The notes: generated from the letters alone by a model not told the origin. DNA of 64,000 nt from Flavobacteriia bacterium (GCA_013373425.1 JABXHW010000033.1:1-64000); one strand, 5' to 3'; counted from the first letter of the stretch, positions 43,337-53,180 are shown. Numbers and translations: made by a program.

Positions 43337-43892
43337 AAGTATTTGAGTATACGGGATTGATGAATATTTCCACCTTACTCTCTTCCCAGCTCAACGACAT
43401 GAGGTTGGATTGCACGGCAATGGTGAATTTCTGAACCGGATCCACTTGAAGAACAGGTAAGGTCAGATTGACCTCATCATAATCTGGATTTCGGGCTGCT
43501 TCGCCTGTTTCCCAATCTAGCCCCCAGCCATAATCCTTGCTATTAAAGATGACCTCCCACTCATTTTCGAAAGGAACAATCCAAAGCGTGTATTCGCCGC
43601 TTGGCAAGAGTTTGTCATTTAGCAGAATGTCTGTATCTGTCTTGAAATGAGTTGGTTCATTGGCACCGGCTCGCCACACCTCTCCATAAGGCACTAATCC
43701 TCCAAAAATGATGCGGCCTTTCATGCTTGGTCGAGAATAGTCCAACGAAATGTGAACTCCTTCGTTCTCGTATGTGAGCTCTTCTAGCGGGGAAGCTTGT
43801 TTCGTTTGATACATCAGGAATTGGAACGCACCGAACAAGATGGCAGCCAGGCCGAACAGAATACCGAATACAATTTTAGAAGCTCTCTTCAT
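43323..43892 (-). CDS. DUF2911 domain protein
   Basis: 189-aa protein with an N-terminal signal anchor (IVFGILFGLAAILFGAFQFL) and a DUF2911 domain in which ISLDYSRPSMKGRIIFGGLV, YGEVWRAGANEPTHF and SGEYTLWIVPFENEWEVIFN are the characteristic segments. DUF2911 proteins are exported, of unknown function and common in Bacteroidota. It is convergent with the aspartyl protease gene, and shares an intergenic region with the following two-component system, to which it is divergent. Confidence 0.9.
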   Translation of the reverse strand: MKRASKIVFGILFGLAAILFGAFQFLMYQTKQASPLEELTYENEGVHISLDYSRPSMKGRIIFGGLVPYGEVWRAGANEPTHFKTDTDILLNDKLLPSGEYTLWIVPFENEWEVIFNSKDYGWGLDWETGEAARNPDYDEVNLTLPVLQVDPVQKFTIAVQSNLMSLSWEESKVEIFINPVYSNTSNNQ

Positions 43893-43996
43893 GATAGGAG
43901 GTTTTAGAGTTGCAAAGTAACCATTGTAAAGTGAATCGAGTGAAGCCTTTTAGACGTGCATAACTTTCTCTACCTTACCATTTAGAATACCTGCTA

Positions 43997-46201
43997 ATGC
44001 GTAAGCACTTTCTCAACGTATTTATCCCCTCATTTTTGGTTGGGATGTTGGTTACATCACTGATTTACAGGATGCATTACACCAACAACAAAGACTTCAT
44101 TCGTGATGAGGCTAAGGATTTTCTTAGTGCTTCGACGAATGAACTAGCAGATAACACCTTCGAAATTGGACGAAGTTTGGTGCGCATCGCCAATACTTCT
44201 AAGAGTGATGCCGAGTTCAATCCGCAGCTTCTCGCCAGAAGTCTGAATGGATTGATGGATTCAAGAACTGAAATTGATCACATTCGGTTCATCGATATAA
44301 ATGGTCATGAGAGAATTCGGTTCAATCGAGGTGACCGAGGTGTCTATCGCGTTCAAGAGAATAATCTTCAAGACAAATCTGCCAGACCCTACTTTGTGGA
44401 TAATGTGGATCTAGAGGACGGCGAGATAGCCTTATCTCCGCTCAACCTCAACAACGATCGTGGAATGATTACTACCCCTTACACTCTTGTGGTTCGTTGG
44501 GTGGTTCCATTATACGGGATTGATGGCTCAAAGAAGGGAACACTTGTAGCGAATATCGACTTCAACCTCCTTTCCAAACGGGCTTCAGATCGAATTCGTT
44601 TTAAGGACGGTCAGCTGCTATTGAAATCTGCCGATTCGGCAGTTTTTATCGACGGTGAGGTCTTATACGGCGCTCCAGTTGATTCGATCATGAACTATTT
44701 GACGGGAAACGGAGAAAGGTTTGATTCCATTATTGAATCAAAGAATGGAATGCTCATCAGTGAGCAAGCCACGGAGGCTGTCAAAATCATCGACAGTAAG
44801 TTGCAGGGCATTGGCGTAAAGCACTTGCGCACGCATCAGGCCAATTCTCAAGTATTGGTTTGGATTCCTGGCGATAATCTGTTTGACAGGGTCCATGAGA
44901 ACCTTCCTTACATCATTATACTCCAAGCCTTCGTCACTATTGTGGTGGCCTTTTTCTCTTATAGGTGGGCACGCTTTAGAATTACTGAGAAGATCACCTT
45001 TGATGAACTTCACAAGAGCAATACGTTATTGAAGGTCTCTGAAAAGGAGCTAGCAGCAGCGATGCTCAAACTGGAGGCTAAAGTAGCAACCCAGGAAGAT
45101 GAGATTGAGGAAGCTCACCGGTTGCTGGCTGCACTATTCGACTCTTCCATGCACTTCGCGGGTATAATGAAACCAGATGGGCAACTCATCAATGTGAACC
45201 GCAAAACCCTCAAACTAACAGGCCAGAAGAAATCCGATGTTGTAGGCAAGAAGATATGGGAGTTTGATTTATTCGGTGATCGAGACTTTGTGAAAGAAAA
45301 TATGTCTGTCGCGATTGCTCAAGCCTTGAAAGGTGAACGCGTTTCGTTTGAGAGCATCATGTTCGATACGAATGGCGACAAGCATAGAATTGCCTTTACT
45401 CTCAGTCCGTTGTACAATGAGGATGGCGAAATCACCCACTTGATTCCAGAAGGTGCGGATATTACTGAGCTTCGTGAAAAGGATAAGCAGTTGCAAAGTT
45501 TGGTTACCCAGCTGGAGAATAGAAATCAGCAGCTAAAGGAATTCAGCCACATTGTCTCACATAACGTCAGAAGTCCTATTGGCAACCTCGGATTACTCCT
45601 CAGCATCTATGAAGATGCAGAGAACGATGAAGAACGCAAAGAGATTGTGGACAAGATCAAGATGGTCAACCAGAGCTTACTTGAGCTCTTGGAAGAATTG
45701 CTTGAAACGGTTAAAATCCTCGATAACAGTGAGATTAGCACCGAGTTAAACAGTGTAGAATCCGCTATTAATCAAGCGCGAACCTTATTGACTCGACAAA
45801 TCGAAGAATCGAACGCGGAGTTTGAAATTGAAAATGCAGATATCGAAGTCTATTACCCGAAGGTCTATCTACACAGCCTGCTACTCAATTTGATGAGTAA
45901 TGCAATAAAATACAGATCTGACGAGCGTCCTCTGAAAATTACTATCAAGATGCAACTCAATGAAAATGAGCAACCGCAGCTCATTTTTAGGGACAATGGT
46001 TCTGGAATTGACATGAGACGCCACGGACATAAAGTGTTTGGTCTCTACAAAACATTCCACAGGAATAAGCCAGGCAAAGGGCTAGGTCTGTTCATGACGA
46101 AAACTCAAGTAGAATCGCATGGCGGAACCATTCAAGTAAGTAGTAATCTCAATGAGGGAACCACATTTACAATCACCTTCCCTCCTACACCTCGCTCTTA
46201 A
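43997..46201 (+). CDS. Membrane-bound PAS sensor histidine kinase
   Basis: 734-aa kinase: TM helix (~8-26), a periplasmic sensor domain (~27-305) resembling a double-Cache fold (IDHIRFIDINGHERIRFNRG), second TM (~306-322), coiled coil (~335-380), PAS (~385-495; SMHFAGIMKPDGQLINVNRK), HisKA (~505-585) with the phospho-histidine in HIVSHNVRSPIGNLGLL, and HATPase_c (~625-734) with NLMSNAIKYRSDERPL, DNGSGI and GKGLGLFMTKTQ. The H-box SHNVRSP is a variant common in Bacteroidota. It lies 12 bp upstream of a response regulator gene, so the two form a system. The signal is unknown. Confidence 0.94.
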   Translation: MRKHFLNVFIPSFLVGMLVTSLIYRMHYTNNKDFIRDEAKDFLSASTNELADNTFEIGRSLVRIANTSKSDAEFNPQLLARSLNGLMDSRTEIDHIRFIDINGHERIRFNRGDRGVYRVQENNLQDKSARPYFVDNVDLEDGEIALSPLNLNNDRGMITTPYTLVVRWVVPLYGIDGSKKGTLVANIDFNLLSKRASDRIRFKDGQLLLKSADSAVFIDGEVLYGAPVDSIMNYLTGNGERFDSIIESKNGMLISEQATEAVKIIDSKLQGIGVKHLRTHQANSQVLVWIPGDNLFDRVHENLPYIIILQAFVTIVVAFFSYRWARFRITEKITFDELHKSNTLLKVSEKELAAAMLKLEAKVATQEDEIEEAHRLLAALFDSSMHFAGIMKPDGQLINVNRKTLKLTGQKKSDVVGKKIWEFDLFGDRDFVKENMSVAIAQALKGERVSFESIMFDTNGDKHRIAFTLSPLYNEDGEITHLIPEGADITELREKDKQLQSLVTQLENRNQQLKEFSHIVSHNVRSPIGNLGLLLSIYEDAENDEERKEIVDKIKMVNQSLLELLEELLETVKILDNSEISTELNSVESAINQARTLLTRQIEESNAEFEIENADIEVYYPKVYLHSLLLNLMSNAIKYRSDERPLKITIKMQLNENEQPQLIFRDNGSGIDMRRHGHKVFGLYKTFHRNKPGKGLGLFMTKTQVESHGGTIQVSSNLNEGTTFTITFPPTPRS

Positions 46202-46213
46202 AATCTCGCCACA

Positions 46214-46609
46214 ATGAAGAAAGAAGTAATTTGTTTAATAGACGACGACAAGGTGTACCAGTACACGGCAACCAAGTCCATAGAGGCCTCGGGTGTTGTT
46301 CAACGTGTCCTCGTTTTTGATGACGGCGAAACGGCTTATACCTACCTAGTAGAGAATCTGTCTACGCGGAACAACCTTCCGGATATTATCTTCTTAGATA
46401 TCAACATGCCCTATATGGATGGTTGGGAATTCATGGAGGAATTTGTGAAGCTTAAACCGAAGCTTTCGAAACAAATTACTATTTACATGGTAAGTTCCTC
46501 CATCCAGGAAGAGGATATACAAAAGGCGAAGTCGCTTCAAGAAGTGAGCGACTATATCATCAAGCCAATTGATACAGAGATGTTTGCGAAGGTTCTAGGG
46601 AACTCTTAG
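46214..46609 (+). CDS. Single-domain response regulator
   Basis: 131-aa receiver domain without an output domain. The acidic pocket is IDDDK near residues 9-13, the phospho-acceptor is Asp62 in FLDINMPYMDGWEF, and the conserved Lys is Lys117 in IIKP. All key residues are present. It is the cognate partner of the kinase just upstream, probably a CheY-like or phosphorelay regulator acting through protein contact. It is convergent with the GT4 gene at 46612. Confidence 0.95.
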   Translation: MKKEVICLIDDDKVYQYTATKSIEASGVVQRVLVFDDGETAYTYLVENLSTRNNLPDIIFLDINMPYMDGWEFMEEFVKLKPKLSKQITIYMVSSSIQEEDIQKAKSLQEVSDYIIKPIDTEMFAKVLGNS

Positions 46610-46611
46610 TG

Positions 46612-47676
46612 TCATTTCTCAATGCCATAAGCTTGTAGCCACGTGGCATAAGCCACTTCGTGGCGAAAGGGCGAGTCCTTGAAGTTAGAGTAAGCAGATT
46701 CTAAATCTTTTTCGGAAGGCATCCCTTCTATCACCTCAGCCCATTCATGAGCTGGCGCCTGTAATTCTACCAGTTTTACGGTGTCGAAGAAATCAGCAAC
46801 TTCGCGGTGAGCCGGAATATCTGAAACCACACAGTGCAGTCCCTGAGACGCTGCTTGAACTAAGGAACCCGACAATCCATCGGATAAACTCGGAAAGAGA
46901 AAAACACGATGCTCATTCAGCACTTCAGTTACGTTTCCACTCTTCCCTAGTAAGTTCACTTTCTTGTTCGCAGCTTTCCAGTCTTGTAAACGCTCATTGG
47001 AAGGACGCAATTCTGAATCTTCTTGAAGTCCGAAGTCTGTAAAAGTAAAAGGGGTCTCAATCTCGTCTAGAATCTTCCAAATCAATGCGTGGTTCTTCAC
47101 ACGATTGAACCTTCCTACATGAACGATAGAGAGCTCCTTTGGCGCTTTGTCTTCTCCTTTGCTAAAATTGTATCCATTGTATAGGATCTGGGTTTTCAAA
47201 CGCAGCTTGGCATTTTGAATACTCTCTTTAACAGTCTTGGATACCGCCCAGTTGTTGGTGCAAACCTTCGACATCACTCCTTGTAGGCGCAAGATGATTC
47301 GCTGCTTGAAAGCTGGTGAATCTGCCCACAAAGTATAATACCAATGTCCTATTCTTACAGGAACATCTGCTCTTTTTGCGATTCGCAGATACATGCCAGA
47401 CGGGAATCCTGTGTTGGCATGAACCACATCAATCTTATTTCCTCGAATAAACTTTGAAAACTGACGAAGCCCCTTAACAGATCGTGGGTTGTGATGAACT
47501 TCAACGCTTAAAGACCTAGCTTTTTCGACTAAATCACCAGGGTTGCTTCCATCCAACCATATGTAAACCTTACCCAAGTCTGATGCGTGTAATCGAATAA
47601 AATCTAAGACGTTCCACTCTACTGCCCCCTCTTCGAGACGGCTTAGAATGTACACAACGTTGGGTTTGTTAATCAT
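46612..47676 (-). CDS. Glycosyltransferase family 4-like protein
   Basis: 354 aa from the ATG at 47676, where a typical GT-B N-terminus begins (NVVYILSRLEEGAVEWNVLD); a longer in-frame ORF begins at 47775 but its extra residues look unlike coding sequence of the family. The GT4 donor-site region is FLFPSLSDGLSGSLVQAASQ (E-x7-E motif partly altered, with no second acidic residue). It probably transfers a sugar onto the polymer made by this locus. It is 129 bp downstream of the Wzy-like gene on the same strand. Confidence 0.85.
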   Translation of the reverse strand: MINKPNVVYILSRLEEGAVEWNVLDFIRLHASDLGKVYIWLDGSNPGDLVEKARSLSVEVHHNPRSVKGLRQFSKFIRGNKIDVVHANTGFPSGMYLRIAKRADVPVRIGHWYYTLWADSPAFKQRIILRLQGVMSKVCTNNWAVSKTVKESIQNAKLRLKTQILYNGYNFSKGEDKAPKELSIVHVGRFNRVKNHALIWKILDEIETPFTFTDFGLQEDSELRPSNERLQDWKAANKKVNLLGKSGNVTEVLNEHRVFLFPSLSDGLSGSLVQAASQGLHCVVSDIPAHREVADFFDTVKLVELQAPAHEWAEVIEGMPSEKDLESAYSNFKDSPFRHEVAYATWLQAYGIEK

Positions 47677-47805
47677 CGAATGCTTGGCACTAAAGCTTGG
47701 AAGAGTAACGCTGTTGGAGTATGCAGAGTTCTTCCAGAAACGCGACGAAGATAAAGCAAGCAGAAGGTATGACACAAGGAAACCATTGGCTTCTACATAT
47801 CAAGA

Positions 47806-49080
47806 TTATTGACTGACTGCTCTTTCCTCTGAATGAAATACCGCAAGTCCAGGAAGAACAACAGTGAAGAGAATTACTGCCCACATTCTCTCGAACATCG
47901 ATTCGGTTAGAAGACTAATCAAAATGAATCCAAGTGCTGCTAGTAGTAAAAAATCTCTTTGAATAATGGCCAATCGAAGGTAACTGATGAACATAAGCAA
48001 CATGAACAGTAAGCCTACTGCACCTACTGCCAAGAGTGTTTCTAGGTATTGGTTATGAGTATTAAACCGTCGTTCTACACCTTGCCAAAATTCATTCTCC
48101 TCATAGCTTTTCACCAGCGCTTCTCGATTATCTCCAATACCGGTTCCAATAACTGGCTGTTGAGAAATGACATCTCCAGCGCAGGTCCATATGGCCAATC
48201 TATAAGTTGCGCTGTTAAAATCACTCTCCTCTCCCGAAATGTTATAGTCGAATTGAGGCAGCTGAAGATATCGATCAGAGATTCCCTTTGGTGCTACAAT
48301 GATTGCCAGAAACAGTAATAATCCACCGACAAAGGGAGCGCTGAAGAGTACATATCTCTTTTGAATCCAAGCGTAGATAAGAACACCAATGCCCACCACG
48401 ATGAGCAAGGCAAGTAAATTTATTCGTGCCTGTAGCAATATCATGATGCCGCTGAATAGTACGATTGAACTAATGTACTTCCATTTGGAAACCATATCGT
48501 TACTGAGCTGCGACAGTCGTATGGCAATAAAAATGGCCAATCCCACATATGTGGCCATGTACCCAGGGTGCATGATCGGACTAGATAAATGCTTGTAGAG
48601 GAAGAAATATCGCGTGCCTGCTTCGTGCGTAATGGAAAGTCCTCCTGCTTCTATCGATCTATAGCCGGCATAGGCTAGCGCAATAAATATCGCTAACAAG
48701 GTACCGTACCAAAAGGCTTTCATCATTCTGGTTCTCAAACCAGGTTGCCAATACCTCTTTCCTGCGAAAATCAACAATGGCGCAATTAGAAATGAGGCTT
48801 TGGTTTCAAGCTGCCTCCCCCCTTCACTTAAGTCATCACTCCATAACAGAGAACATGCAAGGAATGCGAAATAGAGCATAGAGGATAGAACTATTGTGCT
48901 TTTAAATGCTGCTGACCAATCCGATAACTTATAGATTGCAATAGACTGAACCAGTAGCAGAAGCAACAACAGACTTATTCCTGCATTCCAGCCTGTAGGC
49001 ATAACAAATACCACGGCGAGGAGAAGCATGTTCAAGCGAGCAGCTCCGCTCCGAAAATTAAATGGGCTTGTAGACTCCAC
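47806..49080 (-). CDS. Wzy/WaaL-type O-antigen polymerase or ligase
   Basis: 424-aa polytopic membrane protein with about 11-12 hydrophobic segments and the large periplasmic loop typical of the O-antigen ligase superfamily (GTGIGDNREALVKSYEENEF and VERRFNTHNQYLETLLAVGA, with conserved Arg and His-Asn-Gln-Tyr). The HNQYLETL motif is the superfamily signature. It polymerises the repeat unit or ligates it to a lipid or protein; the sequence does not decide between these. Its start overlaps the end of the WecA-like gene by 23 bp. Confidence 0.88.
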   Translation of the reverse strand: MESTSPFNFRSGAARLNMLLLAVVFVMPTGWNAGISLLLLLLLVQSIAIYKLSDWSAAFKSTIVLSSMLYFAFLACSLLWSDDLSEGGRQLETKASFLIAPLLIFAGKRYWQPGLRTRMMKAFWYGTLLAIFIALAYAGYRSIEAGGLSITHEAGTRYFFLYKHLSSPIMHPGYMATYVGLAIFIAIRLSQLSNDMVSKWKYISSIVLFSGIMILLQARINLLALLIVVGIGVLIYAWIQKRYVLFSAPFVGGLLLFLAIIVAPKGISDRYLQLPQFDYNISGEESDFNSATYRLAIWTCAGDVISQQPVIGTGIGDNREALVKSYEENEFWQGVERRFNTHNQYLETLLAVGAVGLLFMLLMFISYLRLAIIQRDFLLLAALGFILISLLTESMFERMWAVILFTVVLPGLAVFHSEERAVSQ

Positions 49081-50146
49081 GTCGCTTTTGCCTTTGTTTT
49101 ATAATGAATGGCACCTGTGATATCAATACAGCAGCTAGTACTACGAGAGGTAACAAGATGGAAGCTCGAACCAAATCATTGATAAAGTAGACACCAATCA
49201 CGAATAGAATATTCACCGACATTAGAATTAAACTTGCCTGCACATGGCTCAAACCTATGTCGAGCAAGGCATGGTGAATATGATTTCGATCCGCCTCAAA
49301 GGGTGACTTCCTCAAAATGAAAACGCGTATGAAGACTACTCTAGCTGTATCCATAATTGGAATAATGATGATCGCGAAAGCGAATACCACAGCATCAATT
49401 TTCTTTAGTAAGAAGACTTCTGCGAGTTCATTCGCTTGAAGGAAGTGAATGCTTAGCAAGGCCACGAGGAATCCAAGAATCATCGAGCCAGAATCGCCCA
49501 TAAAGATCTTGGCGTTAATCAGATTGTAACGAAGGAAAGCCAACTGCGAACCTGCAATGCAAAGTGCAAGAATCAAGAATAATTCATCATTCAAAAACGC
49601 AAAGCACAAAGCGTATGTGCTACTCACAACGATTCCTATTCCACTGCTCAGTCCGTTGATTCCATCAATAAAATTGAATGAATTGATGATGCCGAGAAAG
49701 AACACACCGCTTAAGACTACACTTACTGCGTATGGCAACACGTGCACGTCGAACAGTCCATAGAAGCTCACCAAACGCACATCGCCTTGTCCGACAACAA
49801 TCGCAACGGCTAGTAATTGCCCTAGCAGCTTCTTGTAAGGAACCAAAGGATATAAATCGTCCTTCACCCCGGTGATGAAGAGGATGAATAGTCCAACGAG
49901 AACACTGTTTAACGCAGGATTTGACAAGTGAGCCGAGCAGAACACAAAACTGATTACCATTCCCCCGAAGATGGCCATACCACCAAGAGGAGATATTCGC
50001 TGCGAATGAAGCTTTCGTCCATCTGGCGTATCGTACAGCTTCTTCACCAAGCTCAAGCGAATAATAGCCGGAATAGAGAAGAAAGTGATGACAAATGCCA
50101 GCACTGGTGCTAAAAAAGCCGCGTATGTGGATATGAGTTGATTCAT
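49058..50146 (-). CDS. WecA/MraY-type undecaprenyl-phosphate sugar-1-phosphate transferase
   Basis: 362-aa integral membrane transferase that starts glycan assembly by loading a sugar phosphate onto undecaprenyl phosphate. Family motifs: LHSQRISPLGGMAIFGGMVI, the DD pair in TGVKDDLYPLVPYKKLLGQL, the metal-site NFIDGINGLSSGIG, AKIFMGDSGSMILGF and the cytoplasmic ADRNHIHHALLDIG. About ten hydrophobic segments. The HIHH loop is typical of the WecA branch rather than MraY. It lies in the polysaccharide locus, next to the polymerase. Confidence 0.94.
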   Translation of the reverse strand: MNQLISTYAAFLAPVLAFVITFFSIPAIIRLSLVKKLYDTPDGRKLHSQRISPLGGMAIFGGMVISFVFCSAHLSNPALNSVLVGLFILFITGVKDDLYPLVPYKKLLGQLLAVAIVVGQGDVRLVSFYGLFDVHVLPYAVSVVLSGVFFLGIINSFNFIDGINGLSSGIGIVVSSTYALCFAFLNDELFLILALCIAGSQLAFLRYNLINAKIFMGDSGSMILGFLVALLSIHFLQANELAEVFLLKKIDAVVFAFAIIIIPIMDTARVVFIRVFILRKSPFEADRNHIHHALLDIGLSHVQASLILMSVNILFVIGVYFINDLVRASILLPLVVLAAVLISQVPFIIKQRQKRRGVYKPI

Positions 50147-51547
50147 TTATGAATGAGATTCATGCACTTCATTCTCGGCCAATAACGCTCGGTAGATATT
50201 GAAATCGAACTCAGAGAAAATTCCAAAGGCGCTTCTTTCATCTACCACCACATGACTCATCGTTCCAGCATTGATTTTTCCACGCTCATCAAAACTAGAA
50301 ACCGTTGCCACCATAATGCCACCTACTGCGCGGTACAAGGCCTCTCTTTCGAGTCTTGTAAACTGCTCCTGATCGAGAATTGGATTGAGGGTCTGACCGT
50401 TATGGCGATAATACATCTTGTTATCCGGACGAACACTCAAGACTGAATCAGACTTGAATAATTCAACTGTGTTCACTGCATCATCGAGAATATCCGCATG
50501 AACGAAGGGATAATCCAAAGCAGCCGTCATTACATATTGGAATGAAACCTTGGCTGCTCTAGCATCGTCTATCGCCAATTGTACGGTTGCACCCAATGTC
50601 TGATTAGGTCCTGCTAGAACAGCTGAACGTTCCAAGACAACAACCCTGCTTTCATTGGCGAACTGACTCTCAGCATATTTGAGAACTTCTCTATCCTCAG
50701 AAATCACATACACCAATGACGTGGTTTTGGCGGCCAGTGCGGTTCTTACTTTCCTTGAAAGAATGGTTTCTCCCTCGGTTTCAAATAAAGGTATTGACTG
50801 TCCCTTGATTTTAGTATTTCTCGCTGGAATTACCACCAAACATGAGTTTTCCACTTCAGCATGCTCGAGGAATGTTTTCTTGATAGCACGTCTAGTCTCA
50901 AGGATTCGCTCCTCATTTGTGGTGAGGTTGGAGCCGTGTCTTCGGTAATAGAATAGCGGTTCGTTCACATTACTCACTGAATAATGGGTAATGAACTTAA
51001 GCCAAAGGTCATATCCATCCTGACATGTAAAGCTTTCATTATAGCCACCAAGCTTCTTGAGAAAGCTCAAACGAATCATCGTACAAGCACCATGAGCAGG
51101 CTGGTCGTACAGCGATACTTCTTTATCGAAATTATGACGCTTCTCCTCTCCGGTTTTGTTCCCTTCTGCATCAACGTAGTAGTAATCCGGGAAAACAAGT
51201 CCCAAGTCGTTATCCGCTTCTAGTACGGCACTCATTCTTTCCAGAGCCGTATGTACCAAATAGTCATCCGCATCCAATCGCATGAGGTACTTCCCTTTTG
51301 CGACGCGCATAGCTACGTTGTTTGTGATGTTGAGCCCTTTATTCTGTTGATAGATGATGGTTACGCGCTCATCTGAACGATACTTCTCAATGATCTCTCT
51401 GCTGCCATCTGTGGAGCCATCATCAATAATAATAAGTTCCCAATCGGATAAGGTCTGATTATAAACACTCTGAATGGAGGCTTCTATAAACCTTTCGTAG
51501 TTGTAATTCGTGATGTACACGGAAACCAAGGGTCCTTCTGCACTCAT
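50147..51547 (-). CDS. GT2 glycosyltransferase fused to a CMP-sugar synthetase-like domain
   Basis: 466-aa two-domain protein. Residues 1-~235 are a GT-A family 2 transferase with VSVYITNYNYERFIEASIQS, IIIDDGSTDGS and MRLDADDYL. Residues ~240-466 resemble CMP-NeuAc synthetase/cytidylyltransferase: VIPARNTKIKGQSIPLFE, VYVISEDREVLKYAE and FSEFDFNIYRALL. The nucleotide-binding loop and the usual QPTSPLR segment are not conserved (NTKIKG and AALDYPF), so the second domain may be inactive or have changed substrate. A GT2 with a fused activator domain is unusual. The stop abuts the WecA-like start; the start overlaps the upstream gene's end by 4 bp. Confidence 0.82.
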   Translation of the reverse strand: MSAEGPLVSVYITNYNYERFIEASIQSVYNQTLSDWELIIIDDGSTDGSREIIEKYRSDERVTIIYQQNKGLNITNNVAMRVAKGKYLMRLDADDYLVHTALERMSAVLEADNDLGLVFPDYYYVDAEGNKTGEEKRHNFDKEVSLYDQPAHGACTMIRLSFLKKLGGYNESFTCQDGYDLWLKFITHYSVSNVNEPLFYYRRHGSNLTTNEERILETRRAIKKTFLEHAEVENSCLVVIPARNTKIKGQSIPLFETEGETILSRKVRTALAAKTTSLVYVISEDREVLKYAESQFANESRVVVLERSAVLAGPNQTLGATVQLAIDDARAAKVSFQYVMTAALDYPFVHADILDDAVNTVELFKSDSVLSVRPDNKMYYRHNGQTLNPILDQEQFTRLEREALYRAVGGIMVATVSSFDERGKINAGTMSHVVVDERSAFGIFSEFDFNIYRALLAENEVHESHS

Positions 51548-52167
51548 CCTCTCTCTTTTATCTCTTTAGCAGGAATTCCTCCCACTACTTTATATTCTTC
51601 CACCGATTTACTGACCACAGCATTACTCCCTACTACTACCCCTTTGCCTAATGTCACTCCAGGCAACACGACTACATGGGTGCCCAGCCAGCAATCCGAC
51701 TCAAGTCTGACGGGTGCATGCTCATAGCCTTGGGCTTGCACCTCTACTTCTTTATTCTTGAAGCCATGCATACTTGTCTGCAAGTACACAAACCCTGATA
51801 TCAGAGACTTTCTACCCACTTTGATTGAATCTCCGCCGTTCAGAACACTATACAAGCCTACTCTCACACCTTCCTCAAGAAGGATGGTCGCCGAATTCGT
51901 GCTGAGGATACGAACGCCTCTATCTAGTCGCACATTCGATTGAATTTCAACCTTGGATGATTGATGGACACGAATTTCGAGATTCCTTCTAAGCTCAACA
52001 TTGTCACCAATAACTAGCTCAGCTCCTTTGTCAATCATGATTTTAGGGACAGAATCACATCGAAAATTTCTGCCGATTCTAACATTCTTGCCTGAATATA
52101 AAAGGCGTGTCAGCCAGCCGCAGAACCGCGGTCGAAATGTGCGTATATAGTACTGCGTGATTCTCAT
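51544..52167 (-). CDS. Left-handed beta-helix O/N-acyltransferase
   Basis: 207 aa from the ATG at 52167, which makes an ATGA overlap with the NeuB stop; a longer start at 52182 is less likely. The hexapeptide-repeat (LbH) fold is evident in residues ~50-200 with isoleucine-rich turns, ending in the trimeric-acyltransferase signature WLGTHVVVLPGVTLGKGVVV and VVSKSVEEYKVVGGIPAKEI. It transfers an acyl group, probably acetyl, to a sugar in this locus. Its position next to the NeuB gene suggests the nonulosonic acid or its precursor as acceptor; the exact acceptor is unknown. Confidence 0.85.
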   Translation of the reverse strand: MRITQYYIRTFRPRFCGWLTRLLYSGKNVRIGRNFRCDSVPKIMIDKGAELVIGDNVELRRNLEIRVHQSSKVEIQSNVRLDRGVRILSTNSATILLEEGVRVGLYSVLNGGDSIKVGRKSLISGFVYLQTSMHGFKNKEVEVQAQGYEHAPVRLESDCWLGTHVVVLPGVTLGKGVVVGSNAVVSKSVEEYKVVGGIPAKEIKERG

Positions 52168-53180
52168 GATAACATATCCCACTCTAGCTTTTGATGCGCT
52201 TGAACCGCAGTTTTCAGAGTCTTGCCAATCACATTGTCGTATTCCCGTGCATCAATGCCGTGATTCGGACGTAGTACAGTTAGATTCTCCTCACTAAGTA
52301 CCGTACCCGCTGGAAGGTCTGTTAGTGGATAGACGGCACGTCTAAAGCTCAACTCATGGCCATTCTCTAGCTCGATTTGAGTAGGTACTTTATCCGCACT
52401 TCCACTCAAAGTTTGAATAAACTTGATTTCTAGGATAAGCTCTTTCACCTCGGTGGGAGTAAGTGAAACCTTGTGATCTCGGAACACCTTTCCATCTCGA
52501 CTATCAGTGAAGTGAAACTCCAATACTTCAGCTCCTATGGCAACTGCATATTGCAGTGCTTTTGAGCCTTCTGTGTGATCCGAGTAGCCAATGGTCAATC
52601 CAGTGAGCTCTTTGTATCTAGCCATCACATTTAGGTGTGCATCACCTGGATTTATAGGATACATGGAAGTACACTGCAAGACCGCCAAATGATTAGGATC
52701 TTTATAAATAGAATTACATTCTTGAATGAAGTCAACGGCCTCAACTACCTCTTTTTCAGTAGATAGACCCGTTGATAGAATTATTGGCTTATTCGTCGCC
52801 GCCGTTGCGCGAAGGACCGGATAGGCCGTCAAATCACCTGAGCCGATTTTATAGATAGGAATGTATTCATCAATCCATTTCATCGCCTCGAGATCCCAAA
52901 CGGAGGAGGTATACATCAGTCCCGCATCAGTAACCATCCGAGCAAGTTCAATATGTTGTTCGCGACTGAGTTCGAATTTCTTGAAGTGCGCATTTCTCGT
53001 TGGGCTCTCCATTCTTGAAACAAGGCTATCCCCGGTGTAGATCTGAAACTTGACCATATCGACATCCGTATCAATAGCCAATTGACATAGTCGCTTTGCG
53101 TATTCAAAATCACCTTCATGGTTGCCACCTATCTCAGCGATGAGAAGTGGACCGTGCTTACCTTTCAACAATTGCTTCAT
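52164..53180 (-). CDS. neuB: NeuB-type nonulosonic (sialic-like) acid synthase
   Basis: 338 aa from the ATG at 53180, which overlaps the SpsF-like stop by 23 nt. N-terminal TIM barrel with IAEIGGNHEGDFEYAKRL, MVKFQIYTGDSL, IYKIGSGDLTAYPVLRATA and IILSTGLSTEKEV; C-terminal SAF (antifreeze-like) domain with RRAVYPLTDLPAGTVLSEEN and RPNHGIDAREYDNVIGK. It condenses phosphoenolpyruvate with a hexosamine-derived aldose to give a 9-carbon acid. Whether the product is neuraminic, legionaminic or pseudaminic acid cannot be read from this. No NeuC or PseB-type precursor gene is next to it. Confidence 0.93.
   Translation of the reverse strand: MKQLLKGKHGPLLIAEIGGNHEGDFEYAKRLCQLAIDTDVDMVKFQIYTGDSLVSRMESPTRNAHFKKFELSREQHIELARMVTDAGLMYTSSVWDLEAMKWIDEYIPIYKIGSGDLTAYPVLRATAATNKPIILSTGLSTEKEVVEAVDFIQECNSIYKDPNHLAVLQCTSMYPINPGDAHLNVMARYKELTGLTIGYSDHTEGSKALQYAVAIGAEVLEFHFTDSRDGKVFRDHKVSLTPTEVKELILEIKFIQTLSGSADKVPTQIELENGHELSFRRAVYPLTDLPAGTVLSEENLTVLRPNHGIDAREYDNVIGKTLKTAVQAHQKLEWDMLS

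Noticed and set aside
47677-47805. N-terminal extension of the GT4 gene to 47775
   Set aside because: The extra 33 residues (Ser- and Leu-rich) do not fit a GT-B N-terminus, while the ATG at 47676 begins exactly at the family start.
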